Notes under the pieces: generated by a model
Told to the model about the DNA's origin: nothing
Databases searched by the model: none
Seen by the model: the letters and a program-made list of their open reading frames with translations, nothing else
In this document: positions 22,693 through 30,400 of the stretch, one piece after another
Position numbering within the stretch: the stretch's first letter is position 1
How the letters are laid out: every line of letters begins with the position of its first letter
DNA from: an uncultured Muribaculaceae bacterium
Lineage (GTDB): Bacteria > Bacteroidota > Bacteroidia > Bacteroidales > Muribaculaceae
Assembly (NCBI GenBank): GCA_947179295.1
Contig: CAMXAZ010000012.1
Location: forward strand, 1 to 50,432
Length of the DNA stretch: 50,432 bases
Direction: 5' to 3'
Translations under genes and position numbers: made by a program

Positions 22693-23646
22693 AAAACGAC
22701 AACCCTCAGGGAACGAGGCTCATTGCAGCCTCTTTACCCCAAAACAATCTCATCACAGGTCATACTCCCAGACGGTCACAACCTAGACCATGAGTTATCT
22801 AAACAAAGCAACGTTCTTGCCGTCTCCACCGAAAACCGGATCGAGGAGATCGAGCCCGGCATCATCACCGATGCGCTGAGAAAGGTTCCGCAGGTGCTGA
22901 CCCCTGAAGAGCAGGAGCAGGTAAAAGCCAACATCGGAGTGAGCAAGATGGAGTTGTTCTGCGATCTGTTTACTGAAGCCTGCATAGTTTATGGCAGAAA
23001 TGGAGGTATCAAGCAGCAATGTGGATATGCGCGCATTACAGATGGTCTATTTGACTGTATGCTGAACGGTCTGTCTCTTACATTATCTGAAGCCCTCAAA
23101 ATTTATTCCGCTGGGCGCATACGCACTCCGAATGCTTCACGAGCCTATTACGCAGCCAAGATAAGAACGAATCTACCGCCGAGCGTCGGTGCTGCGGGTG
23201 GAGTCCACCCTGCAAACCTCAGTGCATATGAGTTGTATTATGGCCCTTGGATGGAGGTTCTTAACCTTGTACCAACCGGGGAGGACACCAAATATACGCT
23301 ATCTTCCGGCAGCACACAGATTTTTCATGAAGCCTCACTTCTTCATACAATTTTAGGCCCGGTCTCGCTATTTAATATGCCCTCAGGCGCAGCTCCTTTT
23401 TCAGGTGCGCCAAAGTTGGCGAATGTTCAACTTCAGCAGGTGTCCAAAAATCTGTCATTGTCAAATCTCGCCTTCCTGTCTTTGGATTCAGTCTCATATC
23501 TTGTGCACAATGCCTCCAATACGACCTCAATCACTCTCACCGTCCACCCCGACGTCTACGCCAAGCTCACAGACGAGGCAAACACCCAATGGCACCAAGT
23601 CCTGATCGATGCCGCAGAAAAGAATATAAACTTTGCAACCGTATAA
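22687..23646 (+). CDS. Tail-fibre-like protein 2
   Basis: A 319-residue paralogue starting at ATG 22687, six bases after the previous gene. The N-terminus (TTTLRERGSLQPLYPKT) resembles that of the next protein (ITTLTDRQSGAPLYPVT). The middle is variable, and the C-terminus repeats the shared module (LAFLSLDSVSYLVHNASN, HPDVYAKLTDEA). An earlier in-frame start lies in the preceding coding sequence and is rejected. Likely another adhesin attached by its N-terminus. Confidence 0.75.
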   Translation: MAKTTTLRERGSLQPLYPKTISSQVILPDGHNLDHELSKQSNVLAVSTENRIEEIEPGIITDALRKVPQVLTPEEQEQVKANIGVSKMELFCDLFTEACIVYGRNGGIKQQCGYARITDGLFDCMLNGLSLTLSEALKIYSAGRIRTPNASRAYYAAKIRTNLPPSVGAAGGVHPANLSAYELYYGPWMEVLNLVPTGEDTKYTLSSGSTQIFHEASLLHTILGPVSLFNMPSGAAPFSGAPKLANVQLQQVSKNLSLSNLAFLSLDSVSYLVHNASNTTSITLTVHPDVYAKLTDEANTQWHQVLIDAAEKNINFATV

Positions 23647-23657
23647 CCGCAATGGCA
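23542..23657 (+). repeat. Direct repeat at fibre gene 3' end, copy 2
   Basis: Second copy of the block at 22577-22692. Homologous recombination between the two would delete or exchange gene 2 precisely in frame. Confidence 0.8.
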
Positions 23658-24593
23658 CAGATAACAACACTTACCGACCGCCAGTCCGGCGCTCCGCTCT
23701 ATCCCGTGACAAGCACCAAAGCTGTATTCTCAGGCGCGGGTGAAGATCTCGACGCTCTTCTCGCTGGGCAGAAGCAGGACCTCCAGAACTCGCTTCGGGA
23801 CTACGCTCAGAAAACCGATCTCACCGATGGCCTTGCCAAAAAGCAAGACACCCTCTCAACCTCAGAGGATCTGCAGATCACAGACGGCAATCAGCTCTCG
23901 CTGACGGCTATGGCGAAGATGCGACTGTTCATCGACATGTGGAACGAGGCGTGCGGCACCTACGGCAAATACGATCCGGCCAACGCTCCGGACCCGGACC
24001 ATCCGTTCTATCTCAACACCCTTTGGCTGACATATGAAGAGGCGGTAGCCGTGATGATTTTGCCAGTAATGAATCCGAGCAACCTGAACAGGCTTTACCA
24101 TGATGTAAAAACGGCGAGGACGCATATGCCGACATTGTCGTACATGAGCGTCTCAGCCGGGGTCGGCACATTTATTGGTTCATCGTTTGAGGTAATTGAG
24201 GCTGGTAGTATCTCTGTCGGCCGTGACATGTTTAATAACTGCAACAATCTCAGACGTGTCAGTATTTATGCGCCTAATAATAACACCCTGATTCCAGATA
24301 TATGGAGCGGGTGCGCAAAACTTGAAAATGTAGAATTTTCTGTTGTTTATCGCACGTCTTTTTCGCTCAGTGATTCTCCGCTGTTGTCGTTGCCTACAGC
24401 ACAGCGTATTGTAAGCAAAACATCCGCATCAGGAACGGCGTTTACCATCACCGTCCATCAGAATGTGTATGCCAAGCTTACAGGAGATACCACCAACGAG
24501 GCTGCTGCGGCACTTATGCCGGAAGAGTCGGCGCAGTGGCAGCAGGTGTTGCTCGACGCTGTAGCCAAAAACATTTCATTTGCTACCGTCTAA
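23652..24593 (+). CDS. Tail-fibre-like protein 3
   Basis: A 313-residue paralogue, six bases after gene 2. It carries the N-terminal ITTLTDRQSGAPLYP motif, a short coiled coil (RDYAQKTDLTDGLAKKQDTL), the YGKYDPANAPDPDHPF / LWLTYEEA motif, LRR-like strands (FNNCNNLRRVSIY, WSGCAKLENVEFS) and a longer version of the C-terminal module with an extra TGDTTNEAAAALMPEES insertion. A receptor-binding or accessory fibre role is inferred. Confidence 0.75.
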   Translation: MAQITTLTDRQSGAPLYPVTSTKAVFSGAGEDLDALLAGQKQDLQNSLRDYAQKTDLTDGLAKKQDTLSTSEDLQITDGNQLSLTAMAKMRLFIDMWNEACGTYGKYDPANAPDPDHPFYLNTLWLTYEEAVAVMILPVMNPSNLNRLYHDVKTARTHMPTLSYMSVSAGVGTFIGSSFEVIEAGSISVGRDMFNNCNNLRRVSIYAPNNNTLIPDIWSGCAKLENVEFSVVYRTSFSLSDSPLLSLPTAQRIVSKTSASGTAFTITVHQNVYAKLTGDTTNEAAAALMPEESAQWQQVLLDAVAKNISFATV

Positions 24594-24609
24594 AAATAAT
24601 AATTAAACA

Positions 24610-25324
24610 ATGGAAACAAGGATAATAAATTCATTAACAGAGATTAACATTTCGGGGGGGGTAATTTCATTACCGAGAATTATGCCACATACTTCCCTAC
24701 GTTCTCCACCTGCCGGATACTTCTGCCGTCGCAGACCGCCGATGACTTCCGTGAGATCACAGCCGCCGAAAAGTCGCGTCTTGAAGCCGCCGCAGCCTCT
24801 TGGTCGCGGCCGCCGCAGCTATTCATTGATCTTTGGGATAAAGCCTGCGCAAACTACGGGCGATACAACGAAGCTACCGGCTACTTCGAGCTGAACGGCC
24901 TGACCGATATAACCTATGAGGAGGCTCAGAAAATATATAGTGCGTATATCGGAGATACTATGATCCGCGGATGTCGCACTAATCTGCCATTGCCGGAATA
25001 TTATGACGCTCCTAAAAATAATGGGCGGCGATTTACAAATACAGATGTGGAGATCATAAATGCCAGACTGGATTATGATGTTGAGATTTTGAACACTCAT
25101 TCTCTAAGAGAAATTTCGACAATATATTTGATCGACACAAATGCAAATAATTTTTTAGTTCAAAGTCGATCTCTGGAATATGTAAGATTCACTCATCAGA
25201 ATCATTCTCAACCATCACCGTTCATCCGGATGTCTACGCCAAGCTTACAGATGAAACCAATGAAGAATGGCACAAGGTGTTGACGGATGCAGCTGATAAA
25301 AACATAAACTTTGCAACAATTTAA
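24610..25324 (+). pseudogene. Broken fourth tail-fibre-like gene
   Basis: Starts normally at ATG 24610 (METRIINSLTEINISGG), then loses frame at a run of eight G (24654-24661). The second frame continues the family domain (LFIDLWDKACANYGRYNE, ITYEEAQKIYSAYI, LRR-like strands) to about 25190. A further frame change with a missing stretch of roughly 30 residues follows, after which the usual ending (ITVHPDVYAKLTDET ... NINFATI) is found up to the stop at 25322-25324. One extra or two fewer G would restore the first frame but not the second lesion. Confidence 0.8.
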
Positions 25325-25337
25325 CAATAACAGAACA

Positions 25338-25865
25338 ATGACAACAACAGAACTCAAAGGCGGACTTGTCAGCCTTCAGGCCCAGGAAGGCTACCTGCTC
25401 CGCAGAATCGGGGCCGATCCCCACACCACCATCACCCGGACAACCGTCAAGGCCGACCAGCTCGCACAGTGGGAAGAAGTTCCCGCCGGTCAAGTCCCCG
25501 TCTACACCAAGGCGGAGTATGATGCCAAGGTTTCCGAAATGGTCCGTCAGCGCTATTCAGCCGACGAGGAATTCGCCATTCAGCGCAAGCTGATCAGCGC
25601 CATGCTTAACCCGACAGCCATGACCCTCGGTGAGAATGACCAGCCATCCACACCGGGAGCCATCGAAGAGTTCAACGCCTACAACACATATGTGGAGCAA
25701 TGCAAGGCCCGCGCCAAAGATCATGTACTTTATACCCGCACCGATGACACGACCGCACGACTGTCTGAAGATCCCTCTTCTTCTCCTAACGTCATCCAAA
25801 CCGAGGCCTCTATCCCCGACACATTAGATCCGGACTCAGACAGCCCGGACAACGCTGCCGAATAG
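25338..25865 (+). CDS. Tail-fibre-associated / assembly-like protein
   Basis: From ATG 25338 a 175-residue protein. The pattern (LVSLQAQEGYLLRRIGADPHTTITRTTV, then DEEFAIQRKLISAMLNP, then EEFNAYNTYVEQCKARAK) is common behind Bacteroides phage fibre genes; function not known. It may be a fibre chaperone. The C-terminus is acidic and disordered. It ends the fibre operon; a 22-bp hairpin follows. Confidence 0.65.
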   Translation: MTTTELKGGLVSLQAQEGYLLRRIGADPHTTITRTTVKADQLAQWEEVPAGQVPVYTKAEYDAKVSEMVRQRYSADEEFAIQRKLISAMLNPTAMTLGENDQPSTPGAIEEFNAYNTYVEQCKARAKDHVLYTRTDDTTARLSEDPSSSPNVIQTEASIPDTLDPDSDSPDNAAE

Positions 25866-25880
25866 ACCGCCGCACCTGAA

Positions 25881-25928
25881 TAAAGTCAAATAGCGTCAGT
25901 TTCCATAAACTGACGCTATTTGACTTTA
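25881..25928. terminator. Perfect 22-bp hairpin terminator
   Basis: The arms 25881-25902 and 25907-25928 are perfectly complementary over 22 bases with a CCAT loop. The outer bases are A/T-rich on both sides, so it can terminate in either direction. It separates the fibre operon from the large non-coding region. Confidence 0.8.
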
Positions 25929-25929
25929 T

Positions 25930-26560
25930 AGGGGAGAGGTGTGGCGCACGTTCCAGAGGAACACTTACGCCACTCATTTCATAATCCCGCCCGCATCCCC
26001 CTCGTAGAAGCGCATCCACGGCACAAAGCTCCACGCCATCGACACATTTACATTACAGTCGGGAGAGAGTATTGTCATAGTCCTTTGGCCTATTCCACGG
26101 CGCTTAACGTTCGCATTTGCCGTCAGCTCAACCGATCGGGGCTGACATTGGCCTGAAGCAAGTATCGAGGCTCCGCATCGACACACACGTCTGGCCGCAG
26201 TCCGGGCGCCCCTCCCGGAAGAGCTGACGGCAAGGCGGTCCTAAGGACACACTTCAAAGCACCGTCTACTCATTCCCTTCTTTCATTTCCATGTGCTTCT
26301 GACGTTCCGCCAAGCGCCTAATCACCGCTTCTACGAGCCTAAGGCACCCGCAAGGGGCAGAGCAATCACCGGCCAGGAGTCATCCCCCTCACAGAGTCGG
26401 GATGACTTATGCGCCGGCCTCATTACCGTGCGGCTTTTGGATCGGCCCGCACATGGGACTCTGCATATTCCGCAAACTCCAAAGAAGCCGATCCTCCTCG
26501 CTCCGTAGGGCGGACGGGGGCGCTTCCGACGGAAAAAGGGGAAAATTTCCCCTTTTAACC
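25930..26560. ncRNA. Candidate large structured phage RNA (strand unproven)
   Basis: About 600 bases without a credible gene in an otherwise packed genome. Long-range complementarity is strong: CTCGTAGAAGCG (26001-26012) with CGCTTCTACGAG (26326-26337); inside it GCCGTCAGCTC (26119-26129) with GAGCTGACGGC (26221-26231). Local hairpins: GTGGCG/CGCCAC (25941-25973) around GTTCC/GGAAC; CCGGG/CCCGG (26202-26218); GTCC/GGAC (26238-26248); AGTCATCCC/GGGATGACT (26378-26407) enclosed by CCGGC/GCCGG (26369-26417); GTGCGG/CCGCAC (26428-26452), with an alternative GGATCGG/CCGATCC (26439-26494). Terminator-like hairpins bound it on both sides. The plus strand is favoured because all neighbours are plus. 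Confidence 0.65.
26534..26556. terminator. Terminator-like hairpin after structured region
   Basis: AAAAGGGGA (26534-26542) pairs with TCCCCTTTT (26548-26556) and works on either strand because of the A and T runs. It marks the right end of the non-coding region. Confidence 0.6.
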
Positions 26561-26644
26561 CCTTTAATACCTTGAAATTTACGCCTTTGTATTTTTAACT
26601 ACTGGAAAATCGCAAAAAATCGTAAAAATTCAAGGAGAATTGCA

Positions 26645-26773
26645 ATGAAGACACATTTGAGTGACAGGTATTTACATACTCTGAAAAATCAGCGAAAATT
26701 TTTCGGGTGTTGCGTTGTTGTCGTATCAGATATATTTTGTAAATTTGCAGAGCCAACGAACCATAACGGTTAG
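26645..26773 (+). CDS. Possible 42-residue protein
   Basis: ATG 26645 is preceded by AAGGAGA at 26632-26638, one of few Shine-Dalgarno-like sequences here. The frame runs 42 codons to TAG 26773, with a cysteine-rich middle (FFGCCVVVV). It reads through promoter D and the first segment of leader D, so it may be chance. No relative is known to me. Confidence 0.25.
   Translation: MKTHLSDRYLHTLKNQRKFFGCCVVVVSDIFCKFAEPTNHNG
26718..26747 (+). promoter_or_regulatory. Promoter of leader element D
   Basis: TTG at 26718-26720 and TAAATTTG at 26740-26747 with a 19-base spacer. Confidence 0.7.
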
Positions 26774-26964
26774 CCCGTTCCGAGGAGTCACGGTCATCGG
26801 CTCGAACATTCTTCGGGCATTTTTTATGCCCTTACAGTCTTAGACGGCTGCTGTATTCTCACAACTTTTGTTCTTCGGAACGGAAACCTTGTGGTTCGTT
26901 TGGCGACGGAATATGGCAGCCGTCTTTTTTTACTCTGCCTATAAACGCCAAATGAACTACAAGT
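26752..26964 (+). ncRNA. Structured leader element, copy D
   Basis: The most diverged copy. Segment 1 is 26752-26771, L 26844-26858, segment 2 ACCTTGTGGTTCGTTTGGC 26886-26904, segment 3 GCCAAATGAACTACAAGT 26947-26964, two bases before the ATG. Segments 2 and 3 pair with two G-U. In the L/R stem a G-C pair of copies A-C is an A-U pair (R has GGAATAT, L has TATTC), a compensatory change. The small apical hairpin is GTTC/GGAAC here versus GCTC/GAGC in A, again compensatory. GACGG/CCGTC plus T7 is kept. Confidence 0.78.
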
Positions 26965-26966
26965 AA

Positions 26967-27221
26967 ATGGAAGAATTAAAACAACTGACAGCAGGGCAGA
27001 AGGCTGTTGTGGACGCCTACCTCGCAGCCTATGATCCAACAGAAACCTATGATGATACTACCTGCGAGCTGCGCGACACTCAGATAATGATCTTTGACAT
27101 GGGCACCATGTGTGACTTCGATGAAAACCTCCTTTGCGATTATCTCGCGGAGAAGGGCTTTCGGGCCCACTATATTCACAAAGATGCCGTTTCGGGATGG
27201 ATTTTAAAACTAAAAAGATAA
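26967..27221 (+). CDS. Small accessory protein, family 2 (element D cargo)
   Basis: An 84-residue acidic protein, paralogue of the product of 14621: PTETYD near residue 23, DMGTMCDFDENLLCDYLAEKGFRAH and the ending GWILKLK. Two extra Cys. No signal or membrane segment. It is the first gene after leader D. Function unknown. Confidence 0.7.
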   Translation: MEELKQLTAGQKAVVDAYLAAYDPTETYDDTTCELRDTQIMIFDMGTMCDFDENLLCDYLAEKGFRAHYIHKDAVSGWILKLKR

Positions 27222-27225
27222 GAAT

Positions 27226-27399
27226 ATGGAAGGCATAATCATCATAATAATAGTGATCGCGGTATTGTCCGCTATTCCGGGTGGGAAATCATCACCCCCT
27301 TCCCGCAGACGCAATCGACATCGATCCGACAAGCCTTACGGGCTGCCGTGGATGGGTGGATCAATGAAAGAGAAGAAAAAAGATTATTTTTCAGACTGA
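27226..27399 (+). CDS. 57-residue single-helix membrane peptide
   Basis: ATG 27226, five bases after the family 2 gene. Residues 3-18 are a membrane helix made of six isoleucines in a row followed by VIAVLSAIPGG; the rest is short and very basic (RRRNRHR). Ends at TGA 27399, just before a terminator. It could be a small membrane effector or holin-like peptide; no relative is recognised. Confidence 0.5.
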   Translation: MEGIIIIIIVIAVLSAIPGGKSSPPSRRRNRHRSDKPYGLPWMGGSMKEKKKDYFSD

Positions 27400-27406
27400 T
27401 TTATAC

Positions 27407-27443
27407 AGAACGCCATACCGACTACTGATCGGTGTGGCGTTCT
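27407..27443 (+). terminator. Terminator before tape measure operon
   Basis: A 15-pair stem with one G-T: AGAACGCCATACCGA (27407-27421) and TCGGTGTGGCGTTCT (27429-27443), followed by TGTCTTTT. The T-rich tail is also the upstream box of late promoter 5. Confidence 0.8.
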
Positions 27444-27444
27444 T

Positions 27445-27479
27445 GTCTTTTATTCCATGATTCTTTGCTCATAGCTTTG
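27445..27479 (+). promoter_or_regulatory. Phage late promoter 5 (GTCTTTT ... TAGCTTTG)
   Basis: GTCTTTT at 27445-27451, 20 bases, TAGCTTTG at 27472-27479. It drives the tape measure and tail-tip genes; ATG follows 20 bases downstream. Confidence 0.65.
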
Positions 27480-27499
27480 CGAGAAAATTCTCTCCAACT

Positions 27500-30400
27500 A
27501 TGAGCACTATTAATGATAAAGCTACTGTCAGCCTATTCGTTAACGGAGAACAGGCTGAACAGGCTATGACACGTCTTAGCAAGCGGGCCAATGAGCTTAA
27601 GACCGCTATTCAGGCCGCAGATGAAGCCGGGAATCTTAAGGAATATAAAAAACTCCAGCGTGAACTTGACAAAGTCAATAAAGAGATGGGCCGGTGTCAG
27701 TCAACGGCTAAAGGGGTAGGGATCGTCCTTAATGATCTGAGTAACGCTTCGATTCACGGCTTAAGGAATACCCTTAAATATCTTCAAACGGAATTGAAAC
27801 TGGCAAGGCCCGATTCCGAGGTCTGGCGCCGCTATTCAGAGCAAATAGACTGGGTAAAAGCCAGACTGGATGAATTGACAGGTAAAATCAATGAAAATCA
27901 GTCTGCGTGGGAACGATTTAAGAAGTGGTCTGTCAGTGTATGGGCGCCCATTGATCTTATAAGTCGTGGTTACAATAGTGTCATAAACGGGATGCGTGAT
28001 TCTGTCGATGCTTTTGCAGAGATGGATCAGGAAATGGCCAATGTCCGAAAATTTACAGGCATGACCGAACAGCAGGTGGCGGATCTTAATGAGGAATTCA
28101 AAAAGATCGACACCCGTTCCGGACGTGACGAACTCAACCGCCTCGCGCAGGAAGCAGGAAGACTTGGTAAAACATCCGAAGAAGATGTCCTTGGTTTTGT
28201 TCGTGCTGCCGATCAGATCAATGTCGCTCTTGACGATCTCGGAGATGGTGCCACACTGACACTGTCGAAGCTAACGGGTATATTCGGTGACGAACAGCGT
28301 TATGGTACGGAACAGTCTCTGCTGAAAGTCGGATCTGTGATCAATGAACTGTCGCAGACCTGCTCGGCCTCGGCCCCGTATCTTGCAGAATTTTCTTCAC
28401 GTCTTGGCGGTGTAGGCGCACAGGCAGGCATGACCATTCAGCAGATCATGGGCTTTGGTGCTGTTCTGGACTCAAATGCACAGAAAGTAGAGGCTTCAGC
28501 TACGGCTCTGTCTCAGATCATTGTTCGCCTCTATCAGGAACCGGCCAAATATGCCAAAGTAGCCGGCCTTGATGTCGAGAAGTTCTCCCGTCTGATGCGA
28601 GAGGACGCAAATGCCGCTTTGATACTCTTCCTTGAGACACTGCAAAAAGCCGGTGGTATGGATGTCCTTTCGCCGATGTTTAAGGACATGGGTGAAAACG
28701 GATCACATGCTATTACGGCCCTTTCAACTCTTGCAACACACATTGATCAGGTCAAAGCTCAGCAGCAAGTGGCTAATCAGGCTTTTGAAGAGGGAACATC
28801 CGTCACAAAGGAATTCATGGTACAGAACACCACCGCTCAGGCCGCTCTTGAAAAGCATAAAAAACGTGCTCAGGAACTCAGAATCGAACTTGGAGAGAAA
28901 TTGTATCCCGTCATGGGCTATCTTCTTATTTCAAGTTCCGCCCTTATGCGTGCCATGTTGACCACGATGGAATTCATCTCACGCAATAAGGAAATTGTGG
29001 TGTCTCTTTCATTGGCTATTGCTATGTGGACCATAGTTGTTAATGCTCACACATTAGCGGTGAAAGCAAACGCAGTGGCTCAGGCTTTGTGCACAAAAGG
29101 ACTTGCCATTTGGCAAACAGCAGCAAAGGCGGCTAATTTGGTGTGGATCATGATGACAGGGTCTATTACGAAGGCCACGGCTGCTCAGAGATTGTTCAAT
29201 ATGACGTTCAAGTCCACGCCATTTGGCCTGTTTATCTCCGGAATTACTCTCGCAATCGGATGGTTGATGAAGTGGCAGCGCGAGGCCAAAGCAGCTGCTG
29301 AAGCTCAGAAAAAGTTGAAGGAAGAACAAGCCGAGTATCAAAAAGGACTTCGAGATTTGACCGAAGCGACTGCCGCCAATTCAAAAGAAGAATTGGCCCG
29401 TGTGAAGGTATTGTATGAAACGGCGACATCCGAAAGGAAGTCCCGGTCCGAACGAGAGAACGCCGCCCGGTCTCTCATAAAAACTTATCCTGAATTGTTT
29501 GAAAAAATGTCGGTGGAAACTGTAATGCTGGGACAGGCCCAGGCTGCCTATGACTCCCTTACTAAATCCATCCTTGAAAACGCAAGAGCAAAGGCTGCCG
29601 CAGAGAAGTATAACGAAAATATGGGGAAAGTCGTTGATAAAGAGATCTCCATCCGGCAGGCAGAAAAGAAACGTCTTGAAATGGTTCAGGCACGTGATGA
29701 ACTTAAAAAGAATTTGGCTGATACGATAGAGGAGAGCGGCATGACAACTGATCGCGCCAAAGCTCTTTCGATAGAATTCCATGCCGCCGAGGACGCTTTA
29801 TATGATCTTAATGGTCAAATTACAAAGTTATATGATGAACGGGAGGAAATATTGGCCGCGAATACAGAGCTGATGGACGCATATAATCTTACGGAGGTAA
29901 TGACGTCTACTCCTGCTGCAAAGACGGTTGCTCCATCCACCCCTTACGTATCAACTACCCAATCTGAGAAAGATAAGAAAAAGGCTGGGCTTGAACAGCG
30001 CCGGGCTCTTGCCAAGGCAAAGGCTGAGTTCAAACAGCAGATGGAAAACGCCAAAGGAGACTGGGAGGCCGGATCTGCGGAAAACCTCATTGATTATAGC
30101 CAGGGGGTAAAAACTTATGAAGAATATCTTGCAGAAAAAGAACGGCTTGATCTTAAATATCTTGATGACAAGATCAGTATCTATGATTCCCTATATGACA
30201 AAGAATCGGAAACTGATCAAAAGCTACTGAAGCTCTATGACGAGGATTATCAGGAATTTTTACTTAAGAGGGCTGAGCTTACCAACAAACATCGTCAGGC
30301 TGAAAACAAGCGATCGGTAGAAGACCTTCAGCGACAATATAAGATGGAGGTTGCAGCTCTTGAGTTTGAATTTAATTCTCCGAGCAGTAAATATTATGGT

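Noticed and set aside
24654-24661. A simple on/off phase-variable fibre gene
   Set aside because: Correcting the G tract alone does not restore the family C-terminus because of a second frame change with missing residues; kept only as a cautious finding.
25941-26508. Short open frames (71-residue class) inside the non-coding region
   Set aside because: They are rich in Pro, His and Arg, have no initiation context, and run across the paired stems; more likely by-products of structured GC-rich RNA.
13011-26964. Retron or diversity-generating retroelement reading of the repeated leaders
   Set aside because: The inverted segments recall retron a1/a2 repeats and the fibre genes recall DGR targets, but no reverse transcriptase, Avd or template/variable repeat pair is present in the window.
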